This document shows positions 35,436-48,300 of a stretch of 64,000 nucleotides of DNA, piece after piece. This DNA is from Leucaena leucocephala (Eukaryota; Streptophyta; Magnoliopsida; Fabales; Fabaceae). The stretch's first letter is position 1. Each line of letters starts with the position of its first letter. The position numbers were made by a program, and so were the translations under genes. The notes beneath the pieces were generated by a model, which saw only the letters and a list, made by a program, of their open reading frames with translations, did not search any database and was not told where the DNA came from. The DNA lies in the NCBI GenBank assembly GCA_037074615.1, contig CM073537.1, forward strand, positions 21,285,989 to 21,349,988, in the 5' to 3' direction.

Positions 35436-35453
35436 ACCCACCTAACTTATTCA
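35436..35453. repeat. LINE target site duplication, right copy
   Basis: Exact 18-bp match to 34036-34053. It marks the truncated 5' end of the LINE. Confidence 0.93.
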
Positions 35454-37842
35454 TTTAAATATTTTGAAGATGATCCAATCCTATTCAATATGGGATTTAG
35501 TATTTGTCAGAGCCGAACTTATTTCCAAACACGTGCTTAATCATTTGTTACAACTTAAGTCTCCATCAAGCCATCAATTATCTGTTTCGAATTATTCAGA
35601 GTCAGATTCAAACTGGTTTATTGTTTTAACAGTGTACATGTTGGTCAAGTAATGGGTCACCAGGAAATGAGCTTTTCCCCACCACAGCAGCAGAAGGCTT
35701 TCTGTCATTCATTCTTGAAGTATGCAGAAACAGCGAGGAAGAAAAGGGAAAGTGTGGCAATCAAGTGTAAAAGATCATGGCTTTCAGAAGAATGTTAACC
35801 AATGGAATCACTCAAGTAGGTGCCTTGAATAATTGAAACGTTGCTGTATCATACCCAACTTACTCTGTTACAGAGACAATAGTTAAAAAGAGTAATGTGA
35901 CAGGAACTGTACAGAGCACCTTCCCGTTCATTCATTATTCATTCATTGGTTTTAATGGAAAATGTGATAAACACATGTGGTGCTTTAAGGGAAAAGAGGG
36001 ACCACAACTTTTTTTTGTCGTTTTGGCGGCTTTGGAATTTGCATGATGAAGTTTTAAACAGTGGCACTGTGCACATTTTAAGAGGAAGGAGCCTGCTAGT
36101 GGTAACTGGAAAGACACCAAGGAGTCTCTGAACTGTACTTGGTGGAAGGGCCATAGACTCTTTGTATTTAATATATGTAAGATTCATGTCAATCACAGCA
36201 TACACAGCTGTTCTGAGATGAAAGAGAATGAGACAGCAAAATATGCTTTGACCATGACCAGGTTTTTGTGCTTAAAAAATTTGAGTTTTGATGTTGTCAA
36301 GGAATAGTACTACCTGGGTTTAATCTTCCTCACATTGTTTAATCTTAAATTATTATGTTCTTCTTTAGCATGTAAGTTGTTATCCCAGCGGCAAGAGAAC
36401 TCCCCTGCAAGTGAAAGCTCACGAGTCCAATCTTGCATATAACTTCAAGTAGTTAATGAAATTTGAGGTGAATCACACTATTAAAAACTTTTGAATAGCG
36501 AATCTTACTGCACATTTTAATTTTATAGTTAATTAATATTAATATTGATTGTGTTGATCATGTGATGCAATTTGTACTAGCTGTTACTGCTTTCATTAAT
36601 GTGTTTGATTTAGAATTTTGCAGAGAACCTTATTACTTTCTAAAAGGTGAGCTGTATAAGCATAAAAATGGAAGCAGTTTCAATTTGTACTGTCCATTTT
36701 TCACAGAGAAAGCGAAGGAAAAGAAAAGGTCGAAAAAAAGGAAGGAAAAAAATTGGAGATGGCGTTCAAGAATCAAACTCTTTGTCGGTAAAAATAAATG
36801 AATAAAGAAACAAACAGGGGTAGTCCCATCAATTACATGAATGCTCTCAAGATATTTGTATATATATGCAGGGCTTCATTCTCTACAATAATCGTAGATA
36901 ATAATCCCATACTGGCTAGGATATATTTAAATTTACCACTTGATTGATTCTTCACCTGATACTTCGATGATCAGTATAAAAATATTTAATGGATTCTTTT
37001 TTCAAAAAACAAAAAACAAAGGATCGAATCATATAGTAATACCTCTTATGGGGATCAATGCACGAGATATCATCCTGAAAAGAAAACAAATAGTGGCGAA
37101 CATAAGAAGCATCTAGTGCAGCTAAGCTGCACCAACTTCGACAGAACAATAAATGCTTTTCAACCTACAAATTCTTTTTAAGCTTGAATCTTAATTTTAT
37201 ATATATAAAAGTCAACTATATATTAAACATCGGAGGAATACTGTATATACTTGTGTTATACCTAAGATGGTTTAGTTCTGAAGCAAAATTCTAGGCTAAA
37301 TGTTTGAGAACTCCAAGGGAGATGCCATGATCGTTAATCAAGTTTCAACCGTGTTAAAATGAAGCTGCAATTATTACTATGAAGGAGAACACAGTGTCCG
37401 TTTCGTCTCTTACTTCTCTCAGAATCCATATGACAGCATACCTCCCACGCACGTGTTTCAATCTAGTTTCAAGGAGAGATCATGATTTGAACCATTAATG
37501 AATTTAGCATCGCGATAAATATCACTTTTTAAAATATAAAAAAAAATATTGATTTATTTAAAACCTTCAAATATGTAGGTAAACAAATTTGATATATAAA
37601 GTCCATTTGTGTTGCTCAAAATGTGGAGGAAGAGAGGCAGATAGATAATATTGAAATCTGAACTATGAACTCTAGAGGGATTAATTATCTTGTAATTTAT
37701 TTGAAATGATGATCAGATAATTTGACTATTTATTTTTTGGAAAAGTTATTATTTGGGATCATAAATATAATTCATATATATATTGAGCAAGGGAACAGAG
37801 AGAATCTAGTGTGGGGCCATATTATTATGCAAGTGATATTCG
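35454..37842. other. Gene-poor intergenic region
   Basis: AT-rich DNA with short open frames (for example 36562-36801 and 36952-37149) that show no motif, no splice structure and no codon pattern I trust. No transposon ends recognised. Confidence 0.5.
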
Positions 37843-37960
37843 GCGATGGTACGTTACATTCAAGAATATTCTATTCCCACGCTACTTCACTGTGAAGGGG
37901 CCTCGATGAGGCCGAAACGTGCGTGTCTATATAAAAAAGGAATTAACACCATCGCTTTTT
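37843..37960. other. Compact multi-helix element followed by a T-run (structured RNA or fold-back candidate)
   Basis: Five nested helices can be drawn. The outer stem GCGATGGT/ACCATCGC (37843-37850 with 37948-37955) encloses ATTCC/GGAAT (37873-37877 with 37939-37943), then CACGC/GCGTG (37878-37882 with 37921-37925). Inside are two hairpins, CTTCAC-T-GTGAAG (37885-37897) and GGCCTC-GAT-GAGGCC (37899-37913). The last is followed by GAAAC, which recalls the hammerhead ribozyme core, but no CUGAUGA segment is present. The outer stem is followed directly by TTTTT, which could end Pol III transcription. No family is recognised; strand and transcription are unknown. Confidence 0.35.
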
Positions 37961-39592
37961 AATTACTTAACACATACACACAGGGTTTTTTCCTAATTAT
38001 TTTTTAGGGGAAAAAAAAAGATATCGAAGGTTCTGTTTTAAAATGTAAAAGTTATCCTTTTTTAATAAAAAAATTTCTGCATAATTTATAAATGGATCAG
38101 ATATTTATCGCTATATATATGTGTGTGCGTGGCGATAGGCGAATGAATGAATACTGATTAAAAAAAAAAGTTATAAGATTCTTTAAGGCTTTGAATTTTT
38201 TATTTCATTCAACTTTAAGAGATTCAACGCTTTAAATTTTTATGATTATGATATGAGCGCTTCTATTTATATGCATTTTTCTTTTACTTGAACATTACCT
38301 TATGAGAATCAGACTTCTTTTTGTATTAATGAAATCTTCATTCAGATCAATATTCAAATCTGACCCAGAATTCACCCCAATTCGGCCATTCTATTTACCT
38401 GAGTTAGGTACAGGGAATTGAACAGTGAATGATATGAAGACAAATTCTTGTGTGCCCCGGCCGCATGCATAATGCTCTTCAATTTTTAATTTCTGACCCC
38501 TTTTCTCTTTTCTGATGTTTCAATGAGAATTATAGTCGAAGTAATATGAAGATGATAAGACCATATGGGGAATAAAGGTGAAATTGGGGAAATAATTGAT
38601 ACGACACATGGAGAGACAATCCCAAACTCCAACGTAACTATATGTCCTTTAAACATCATATCATTTCCAATACAACGCTCAACACCCTTTAATCAAATAT
38701 TGTACTTGCTGTACCACCAATGCCCATATATGATCCGTTATTGTCCCATGAAAAGCTCAGCACATATATCTGTAAAAACACTGAATCATAGCATATATAT
38801 GCATGCTAATAATTCTGGAGCATATATATAACAGCAGATCTTTACTAGTACTGGGGTCAACGAAATTACATGTTGACTGAGTTTTCGGTGCCTAGTTAAA
38901 ATTAATTAAGGCAAAGTGAGGGAGTCTTGAGGTGGCAAGAGCCAAATGAAAGTGGAACGATCTGGATTATGACAAAATGATACAGATGCATATAGAAGGC
39001 TTAGAGGAGATCATAGGGATGGGGCCTTTTATTTCAATTATTGGGAGATTGTCACTCATGTGGCGAATGGCACGTGGCCTGCTTCTGTTTCATTTCACCT
39101 CACCTTCTTTTCTTTCTATCACAAACACAGATATTAGACTAAAACTGGGGAAAAGCCATCTCAAAGTCGCTATACGGAGAAAAACATGCGAGTGGATTTG
39201 ATGGATCTGTGGCGTGGTTTTGGATAAACGCGTGCTACTGGTTACGTGTTTTATTTGGCAAATATATGTGTGTACGTATATGCTTGTGGTTATTATTCAT
39301 TCAATCCCATCATCTGCGATCATGAGTGATTAATGCTCTCAACTTTGTTTGAATCTCTCTTCTCTGATATATCCTTGTCACATTCCCCCGTACCAGTCAA
39401 TGAAGCTGTCCACTCTCCAACCTAACTCTACCAGATTTCTGTATTATTTGCTTTCTTCTCTCTAATCATCTTGTCAGCTTCATAATTCCAAACATTTCTT
39501 AAACTTCTACAATTATTTCACAACAAATTGCACTCTAAACTTAGTTGAAGGGGTATCATGTCCTGAATTACGATTTCAATTTGCTCACTTGG
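37961..39592. other. Gene-poor intergenic region
   Basis: No gene supported. Open frames at 38565-38831 and 38977-39201 lack motifs and have no exon context. Confidence 0.5.
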
Positions 39593-40148
39593 GACCTGTT
39601 TGAATAAAAGTTAAAAAAAAAAAGACTTATGAAAAAAAAGATTTTTAGATAGCTTTTAAAAAATAATTTTTAGAGAATAATTTATAGAAAAAAATAATTA
39701 TGAATAAATGAGTGTTTGGATAGTTATTACTAGAATGACTTTTGTAACTGAAAAATTATCAGAAATTGTATAATTTTATTAAAAATGGGAGAAATGGTGG
39801 AGCAGAGAGGAGAAAGGGTGGAGAAGAAAAAAAAGAAAGTAGAGAGGGTGGAGAAAAGAGAAGAAATAGGAGAAAGTAGAGAGGATGAAAAAGAGATAAG
39901 AGAAAAGAAATAGGAGAGATGGTGTAAGAAAAATAAGGGTAAAATAGTAATTGGATAGTCCATAAACTCTTTTACTGTTCTATAAACTAGTCTCATTAGC
40001 TTATTCAAAATCTGAATTTTAAATCATAGTTTAGTCCAAAAATATTTTTGAATAAATATAATTGTTTATTTGAAATTTTTTTAAAATAATATTTGAACTA
40101 AAAACTACTTTTAAAATTACTATTTGTGGCAAATCCAAACAAGGCCTT
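39593..40148. mobile_element. MITE-like element with degenerate terminal repeats and a purine tract
   Basis: The left end GGGACCTGTTTGAAT and the reverse complement of the right end, GGCCTTGTTTGGAT, are similar inverted termini of a type seen in many plant MITEs. The interior is A/T-rich with no transposase. A possible CTTGG duplication flanks the ends but is too short and imperfectly placed to rely on. Positions 39781-39924 form an almost pure purine tract. Confidence 0.45.
39781..39924 (+). repeat. Purine-rich (GA/GGA) low-complexity tract
   Basis: About 144 bp in which the plus strand is nearly all A and G, built from imperfect GAGAAA, GGTGGAG and AGAGAGG units. It lies inside the MITE-like element. 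The open frame on the opposite strand is a by-product. Confidence 0.85.
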
Positions 40149-42622
40149 GGATGCGCTTTAAATGTTTCTGTTTGCTGAGGCTGGCAATAGTTTCTCACCT
40201 TTATAATACAATTCTGAATTTGGTGTGTGAAAGGAGGTGTAAGTAAGCATCGATAATGCCTTACGAGTCAATAGGCTCGTCGTATCACGCCGTCGCGTGG
40301 CATCGTTACTTCGAGTTACTCCTATATGACCATTAATATGTGGTTGTCGATTGCGTTTTAACCTATTTTTTTTCCCCCAAAAATAATCACGTAGTATCTG
40401 TTCATGAGATGCTTAAACAAGAATTAAAAAATTACATAGTTCCCTTAAATGCATCGACAATGCCTTGTTGCTTTATTAGCCTGGCATGCCGACTTAAAAA
40501 CATTAAAAATAACTATTGTTTAATTTCTGTATTCTAAAGTTTATATATATATATATATATATATGCTACTCTTGTCTTAATTCCAATAAGCTATATTTTA
40601 ATAATTATTTCATTCTTCTAATATGTTTTGACCTCATACCTTATTGAAAATTTTTTGAGGTATCCTCTTATTTAAAGTGATCCTATTCGAGATTGTTAGC
40701 TAAAAAAGTATATTTGAGACACTGAATGTCATTAAATATGTATAGGGTTATAGCCACAATTATCATTCTATTATATATATATAACTATATATTTAAGATA
40801 TTATTAAATATTAAATATAAATATATAATTTAATAGGAATTTAAACATGTAGTAGGTATGTTAGTAGAAATTTAACATCTTCATATTAATATAAAACTAT
40901 AGAGGGTCCTGGCCCATTCCTAATGAGTAATGCGTCCTAGAGTGCATGATTTATTCCGGGCTTCGTGAAAAATTGAGATGCCTTCCCAACACCATTACAA
41001 AAAGGCGTTAGGCTCTGTTATAAAATCAGGACCCCATACACTGTGAACGAAACAAGGGACTAGTTAACAGCAAAATTGGATTGGATCAACACTTTGAAGA
41101 AGGTAATTGGCATGGGAATGAAGTTCGCCTAGTAAAATCGGAATATACGGGCTTCTAGGGGAAGCCCCTCCAATTGTGGGCTCTCGTAGCTTCCTCCTCC
41201 TTTCTACACTGTCTTTGTTATCACTTTTTATTGAAATAATACAACACAAATTAAAAGAGATCTTGACGGCATCGAGATCTGCCATCTACTTCATTAGCAA
41301 CACAGCATTATATATGGGAGAAGTGTCTAACTCACAAGCTTTTTCCAGCGATGAGAGATTTTATTTCTTTAGAAAAAGAAATTCAACTCTCATACGTTGA
41401 ATTGTTGTAGATCATTTGCCACTTGTCTAGCTTGCTGTCTTTTGGTCTCTGGTCTCTTTCGCAACAATTTTCAGGTAACCCAATTCGTAAATCAACGTTC
41501 CTCACTAATTACTAGCTAGTGCAGTATCTTGCCATGAAGCATGGTGCGCTTTGAATTCCTGATTTTTTCTTGAAGCACTACATTTCTGGCCGAAGAAAGA
41601 AAAAGGAAAAAGGAAATTCCTCGTAATCTCTGGTTTAATCATTAGTTCATCACAAAATTTTTTGCCACGTCCTGGACATTAAGAACAGAAACATCGGGAA
41701 GTGACAATAAAGGCTACTAGTAGTATAATGAATGATAAAGGATGATTAGGTGTCCCTTTTAGAGTTAATAAGAGAAAGGATTGGGGAAAGAGACTATTCA
41801 CAGTTAATAAAAGAGAGTGTAGTAATGAGTGGTGACACTGCCATCACTCATTCATTCAGAACGAAGTTGTACACTGAGAAACACACCAATTATGAGAGGG
41901 CTCAGCAAAAGTCTACTGAATCTATATATAACTAGATTTGTAGACTTTGTGAATGATTACTGACCAACGATCCCTTCGCATTAACTAACCTTATTCATAC
42001 TTTGCCTTTTTTCCCTGCCGCTTGCTTCTCTCTGTACTGTGTGGTGCGCTCAGTTTGATGTCAGATATTACGCATCTAAACCAAATGGGATCATATGCTT
42101 TCACCGCAGGATCCGTCCCCGCCACTTCTTGTGCCTATTTTTATTTCATGCTTTTTCTACAAGCTATGCTATATTATTTTATCCAATCAGTTATCCATGG
42201 ACTTAGATCATGTCTTTCTTTTTCCATGTTTTTCTTATAATGTAATGTCTCTAGTCTATGGAATATTTAAATATAAACAGTTAAACACTGAGATTTTTTT
42301 AATGCTTAAGGGTAGAATTTAAATTCTACCACTTAGTTAAGAGATCAAGTAAGATAATCATTAAGTCATATCACATGGTTAGTATAGGCTTATTTAATTC
42401 TACCACTATGAGATTATTTCACTTTTTAATTTTAAATAATATGGGCTTTTCATGGGCCAAATGCACCTTGTACTTCGTACACGCTTTGATGTACGGGATT
42501 TGGGATAAAGGGATGAGGGAGGACCACGGGAAGGAAGGGTTGGCACTTTGCAGTTGTAATGGGAGTTCATAATTGAAAACGGTTTCATGAAAAATCACAA
42601 GTGTAAACAAAAGCAGCATAGT
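40149..42622. other. Gene-poor intergenic region
   Basis: AT-rich, with (AT)n near 40541-40564. Open frames (for example 41750-41935 and 42022-42322) are unsupported. Nothing recognised. Confidence 0.5.
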
Positions 42623-43224
42623 ACGTGCGTAGGCCTGATAATTTGGGTTAGGCCGGGCCCAACCCGTCAACCCACTAAAAAATAGCGGGTTGGGTTGCAA
42701 TTTTTACAACCCATTTTAGTGCGGGTCTTTTTGATCCGCACCCACGGCGGGCTAACCCGCCGGGTTGGCCCGTTTTTTTTTAATTATCCATATTGTATTT
42801 AATTTAGCCAAACAAGGGATATATTTACAAAAATAAGGGACATTACACTTAATTTATATTAATTTTATCTCATTGAGTCATTTTTATATATATATATATA
42901 TATTCATTTTATTTTATTATTATTATATTTATGATAGATTTATCTATGGATTGTGATAAAGTTGACTAAATAAATATTTTGACAACTTTAGACATGATTC
43001 GAATCTAATTAATATTGACATATATAATTTTTTTGTTTTTGAAAAAATAAAAGTTGACATATATATATAAAAAATTAAAAAAAAAAAGTTTGCAGGTGCG
43101 GGTTGGTAAAATACCAACCCGCCAAGAGGCGGGCATCTTAAAAGAGGCCCGCCTCTAACCCAACCCGCGGCAGGCTAACCTATATCTGACGGATTGGCCC
43201 GCTTTTCCACCCCTATACGTGCGT
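42623..43224. mobile_element. hAT-like non-autonomous element with 8-bp target duplication
   Basis: A 586-bp element (42631-43216) flanked by ACGTGCGT at 42623-42630 and 43217-43224; 8 bp is the hAT size. The left end starts AGGCCTGATAATTTGGG and the right end, reverse-complemented, starts ATAGGGGTGGAAAAGCGGG, which are diverged forms of the usual TAGGGGTGGCAA-type terminus. Both subterminal regions carry many copies of CGGGTTGG/CCAACCCG, the kind of cluster hAT transposases bind. The centre is AT-rich and has no transposase. Confidence 0.75.
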
Positions 43225-44690
43225 GTGATCTTAAGATCCTCAATACTTGAATAGGACAACGTACCGTCCCTGGCTTGGGAATACGAGGAATTGCTTCACT
43301 TTCCATTGTTGGCCAACAAATTCCAAGTATGAATCCATAGATTAACTACCTCGTAAACACTAAATTGTGGTTCACTATACAGAAAGTTGATGCCTCACTA
43401 AGTTTCACAATAGCCAACAGCCAATTTCGCCACCTCGTATTTGGAGAGAAGCATAACCATGCATTGTGATCGAGGCTGTAGAATGCATTTTTGGATATGA
43501 GCTGTGAAATTCATTTTACATCGTTCAGAAACAGAGAAGCCGAGGGATCAAAAGGGCCAATCTTCTGTGGCCTGTGATAAACTGGCTCAAGCCGGCCCGT
43601 TAAAGATGACACATCCAGGTCCAGTAGTTGATGTAATTAGCATGGAGGGCATGCCTTCCATATATGAGTTTTAAAATTTTGCAAGGTATTAAAACTATCA
43701 TCAGGAGAGCTGTGCACCTATATAATTTGTCTCAACCAACTCAAACTGGATATTAACCATGTAAACTAAGTCACATTGAATTCACAAGACTATCAAGCCT
43801 GTAAAATTAATAGATTAGATATGCTCACACGAACCTCGGAAACTAAATTATAACTTGATGGATGTTTTATGGACTAGATGATTGATTTGTGCTGTTTTTT
43901 TTTTATAAACCTTTAAAACTTAGAATTCCCCCCCAAGACATCATCCCGAGGAGAGCAACACATTTTATCCGCGCCCATGTACGGCATTTTATCCCCTGCT
44001 ATTTGTTTTGACGGGCTACCTTCGGACGCTAAATATCAATATATTCCACAATAAAAATTGGAACGATGTTATAAGGGATTACTCAACTTTTGTTAGTTTT
44101 ATTATTTATTTTTACCTTTATCTTTTTCTAGACTCCTACTTTTACTTTTAGTCAAGTGGGTTAGGATTTCAATGTTTAATTTTAAGTATAAAATTAAACA
44201 CAGCTTAAATTAATATAAAACATAATATCCAATCGACCATATCATGTTCAGTATGATTTACTTTTTACGCGCTATGCAAGATGCAACGTACCAAAGGGCA
44301 TACTTAATTTTTATAAATTACTCTGACTGAAGTGCATGAAAATATTTGTACAATTAAAATAGTTAAAGTAGTATTTTCCATTAATATCTTCAATAAAGAT
44401 GGTTTAAAATATTTTAAACTTAAAACTGAAAATGATTATTCTAGAAATTTAAATTAAATTAAACTCAATAAGAAAGGATCGAAATATCATAGTAACAATA
44501 ACAAATTTTAAATTAAAAAAATATAGAAAAGAGGTCCAAGAGGAAAAGTGGAAAAAGCGGCTGAGGATGTGGATCGGGTTGGCTTACCTTCCAAGGGGGC
44601 GAAGGGCCAATCTCACCGAGCGCAGCCTAAGGAACTTTAAACATGGGCGATGCTTTGAAGTTCTAGATAATCTTTACCTGACAAATACCC
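43225..44690. other. Intergenic region upstream of the cyclin gene
   Basis: AT-rich spacer with no gene recognised; its right end merges into the cyclin promoter. Confidence 0.5.
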
Positions 44691-44744
44691 CGTTGTTTTT
44701 GACCTTCTTTGAGGCCGAGTCTCGTAGTCATCATCTTTCCTTCA

Positions 44745-44753
44745 AAACCCTAA
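44745..44753 (+). promoter_or_regulatory. Telo-box (AAACCCTAA) near the cyclin 5' leader
   Basis: AAACCCTAA occurs upstream of many plant genes for translation and the cell cycle. Here it lies in a C/T-rich stretch that looks like a 5' leader exon, with a possible donor CAG|GTTATC at 44821 for a leader intron ending at 45368. Placement of the leader is inference. Confidence 0.4.
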
Positions 44754-45391
44754 TTTCCATCCTAATCCCAATCTCTAAGCTCTGATATCCTCTCATCAGA
44801 TCGGCCTCGCTGCTAGTCAGGTTATCCATTAACATCTTCTTCGACCTTGTTTAATTGCGAAATTTACGTATGACGAGATCTGCACGATGAAACTTCCAGC
44901 TTCAAAGTCCTTACTTTTTTTTTATTTGTCTACTGTAGCACTAGATATCATGGTTGATATAGAAATTGTTCTGTTGTAATGGCTTTTTAGTTGGGGGACT
45001 ACTGATATAGGGTCCTCAGGTCTGGAACTTTTATGAGTCGATTTTTATATTCCTTGAATTGTATCGTTTGTATACAAAATGTTCTCTGATTTAATATTTT
45101 ATTGTATGAGATTATAACAAATTGTGCTAATAAGGAATCGGGCTTGTTATAGCTAGAACTTAGCCCCCTCAGACGTTCTTCTGACTTCTGAGTTGCTGGA
45201 CGACTAAGGGTGAAATTAGGATTTGCGCTAACAGATGGCTTATCGCGGCATACAAAAATAACTTACGAGAACATAATCGACATTGATAATCGATATTTTT
45301 TTTGTTTGTCATTCTCATGGCATTTGTGGTGAAGTTGTAATTGTATGTAACTTCATGTCTAATTTCAGTGACTCACGACTCTGCAGGGGTA

Positions 45392-48300
45392 ATGTCTATT
45401 GCGCATAATTTTCAGAGGGAAGAACATACATTTCATGGTGGTTTTTGGTCTACATATGATGGGAATAACTATAACAGCACTAATAGGAAAAGAAGCAGGC
45501 ACAACTATTTTCATAAGAATCATAACAAGGACTACTGGGCAAAATTTGGGGAGCATAATGGCAACTCCAAGTTTTACAACGCGGATCATGCAAACTATAT
45601 GAAGTATGACGCTGTTCCATCATCTTTGAAAAGAAGAAAATATTCAGGTTCTACTTGGGATGAAAGCTGGAGATACTTTCTTCCACCCCCTATCCATGAT
45701 AACGTCCCTTCATCATATAATTTTCCACTTCCTCATATGAGATATAATGCTGATACCTCTACATCAGCTTGCTGCAAGCGTGATATCTCTAGGTTTGAAG
45801 ATGATGAACCCATCTTTATGTCAAGGGATGAGATTGATAGATGTTCTCCATCAAGAAAAGATGGTATTGATGTACTTCATGAAACACACTTGCGTTACTC
45901 TTACTGTGCTTTCCTTCAGAATCTTGGAATGCGGCTTGAATTGTAAGATCGAGATCTTAAATTCTCTATTCATTACCTGTTCCCTTCCTTAGTTTAAAGT
46001 TTCGATTTCATTCTGGGCTCTTAAAAATAAACATAAAAATAGTGCTCAGATCTTTTTCTTGTGAATAAAACCACGTCCTATTTTTCTGCAGGCCGCAAAC
46101 TACCATAGGAACAGCTATGGTCCTGTGCCACAGATTTTTTGTTCGAAGGTCACATGCTTGCCATGACAGATTTGTGAGTTCTTAATTTCCCTCTAGCTCT
46201 GAGTATTTGCTTGAAGTATCTTACTTAGAAATGTTCTAGTACTGAAACTTTAATACGTACCCACTGTAAATGGTACAGTGTTTTGTACTGTTAGGGTAGT
46301 TGCTATTTCATGTTTTGCCTGTATACTCAAATGGGGTTTTTATCAGTGTTGCTTTCCCTCTCCTGCAGTTGATTGCTACCGCGTCTCTTTTTCTTGCTGC
46401 AAAGTCTGAGGAAACACAACGCCCGTTGAATAATGTATTGCGGGTCTCCAGTGAAATCCTTCACAAACAAGATTTTACATTGTTGTCCTATCGGCTTCCT
46501 GTTGTGAGTATTATTCCTTTTTTTTTACATTATATTTGTAGGTGGAAGACAACTATTGCTTTACGATAGAGTCTATCAATACGTGTATATATCGGTTGAT
46601 ATCCCCTAGTTGCTCTTGCTCATGGATTATTACTATAAATGGCTTTGGTTTTGATGACTTGTGACAATATTATATGTCATTAATGAAAACTTTCATATTG
46701 ATTTTTTTCCTGTCAAATTAAATATGAGCACTATTAGTGAGTTAATTAGTTATTGGAGGCTTACTAACATGATCTTTAAAAAAAATGTTTTATATATTAA
46801 ATGTAGTTTTCATATTCGTTGACATGATTTGAGTTGTTTACAGGACTGGTTTGAACAGTATCGTGAGCGAGTGCTTCAGGCTGAGCAGTTGATATTGACT
46901 ACTCTGAACTTTGAGCTTAATGTACAGCATCCGTTTGCTCCTCTTACATCCGTTCTTAACAAATTAGGTCTATCACATACTGTGTTGGTGAATCTGGCGT
47001 TAAACTTGGTCAGTGAAGGGTGAGTTATCATTCTTACATCTTAGTTAATTAAACCTGTGCATCCTGTATTTCAAATACCGATGTTTGGTTGTTCCATTTA
47101 TTCATTTTGAAGGCTCCTGCCAAATTTGATCTGATGCCTACCTTCAATCTCTTTCTTTTACATGCCTTTGACATGTTCTGACCTGTTGCGACTCTTCAGG
47201 TCCCTTTTTGGTTTGCCTTGATTTCATTACCTAGCACAGTGATTGGACTGGAAAACTTAGTCTAGGAAACAGGATATGGGACATTGGTTGTTAAATCCTA
47301 GCAAAGTCATGTTCTTGAGGGCTGGAGATATAGTGGCTGAGGAAGATACCTTGGTGTCTCCAATCCTATTTTTGGTTCGAGATAGTGTTGATTCTCACAG
47401 TATTTTTCTTTAGAGCACAAGCACTGTGTAGTTATTCTGTCATGGGATATTGATTATTTTGGCATGCATACAATTGCAGGGTCTTCACAAGATTAGCATG
47501 CTGGCCTGTTTGATAATCTTAGCTGGTGGATTGATATGCTCCTCATGGAATCTTTTGTTTTTACGTCTGAAGTTGAACTGCTGATGTCTATTGGATTGCT
47601 TTACCCTGAAAATGCCCCTTTCAATTTTTTTTTGGGTTGCCAAGAATGGCACAAGACACCCAACCCAGATTTACTATCTAGTCCAAGCTTTTATGCTGGT
47701 GACTTTTTGCCATATGGCTCATCGCGCTTTTTATGCAAAGAAGGTCATGAACTCTGAACCATGCTGGGAATGGGCTGGATGAGTCATCTTACAGTTAAAA
47801 ATTAAAAATCAACAAAAAGGAATAAAATTTTCTGAAATTTGGAAGCATAATGGGTCGTTTATTTATTTATTTTTTTTACTTAGGGAAAGTAAGTGCTTGA
47901 GTTAACATCATGATTGAACCTGTGACCTTCCATCACCATGGATGGGTTACATGCTGCCAGGCCACAAGGCCATTTACAGGTCTTCTGTTTTCGTGATTTA
48001 ATATGAAAACAAAAGTTGGAGACAAACTGACTCTTTGAAACAATATCATAGTCATGGGGGTGATTCAACTGGGTCCAATTTACTTAATTGATCCAAAAGA
48101 AATAGTTTCTGGGCAGGGTTCTACAGATTAAATATTTTTTTGGGGAATATTTTACAATGTGAGTGATACAATTGTTTTTTTAAGATCGTTCTTGGGTTCT
48201 TATTCTAGATGTTAGCAATTGAGGGCTTCGGTTTGGTTCTAGTTTTAACCTTTTTTTCCATTGTATCAATGTGCTGTTAATGCACACTTTTGGCAATCCT

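Noticed and set aside
36562..36801. A 79-codon frame ending in a basic, lysine-rich stretch.
   Set aside because: The basic end is an A-rich low-complexity run; no homology recognised and no gene context.
37899..37925. A hammerhead ribozyme call at GATGAGGCCGAAAC.
   Set aside because: The required CUGAUGA segment is missing between the first and second hairpins, so the motif is incomplete; kept only as a structured-RNA candidate.
39730..40008. A 92-codon minus-strand frame rich in Phe and Ser.
   Set aside because: It is a translation of the purine tract inside the MITE-like element.
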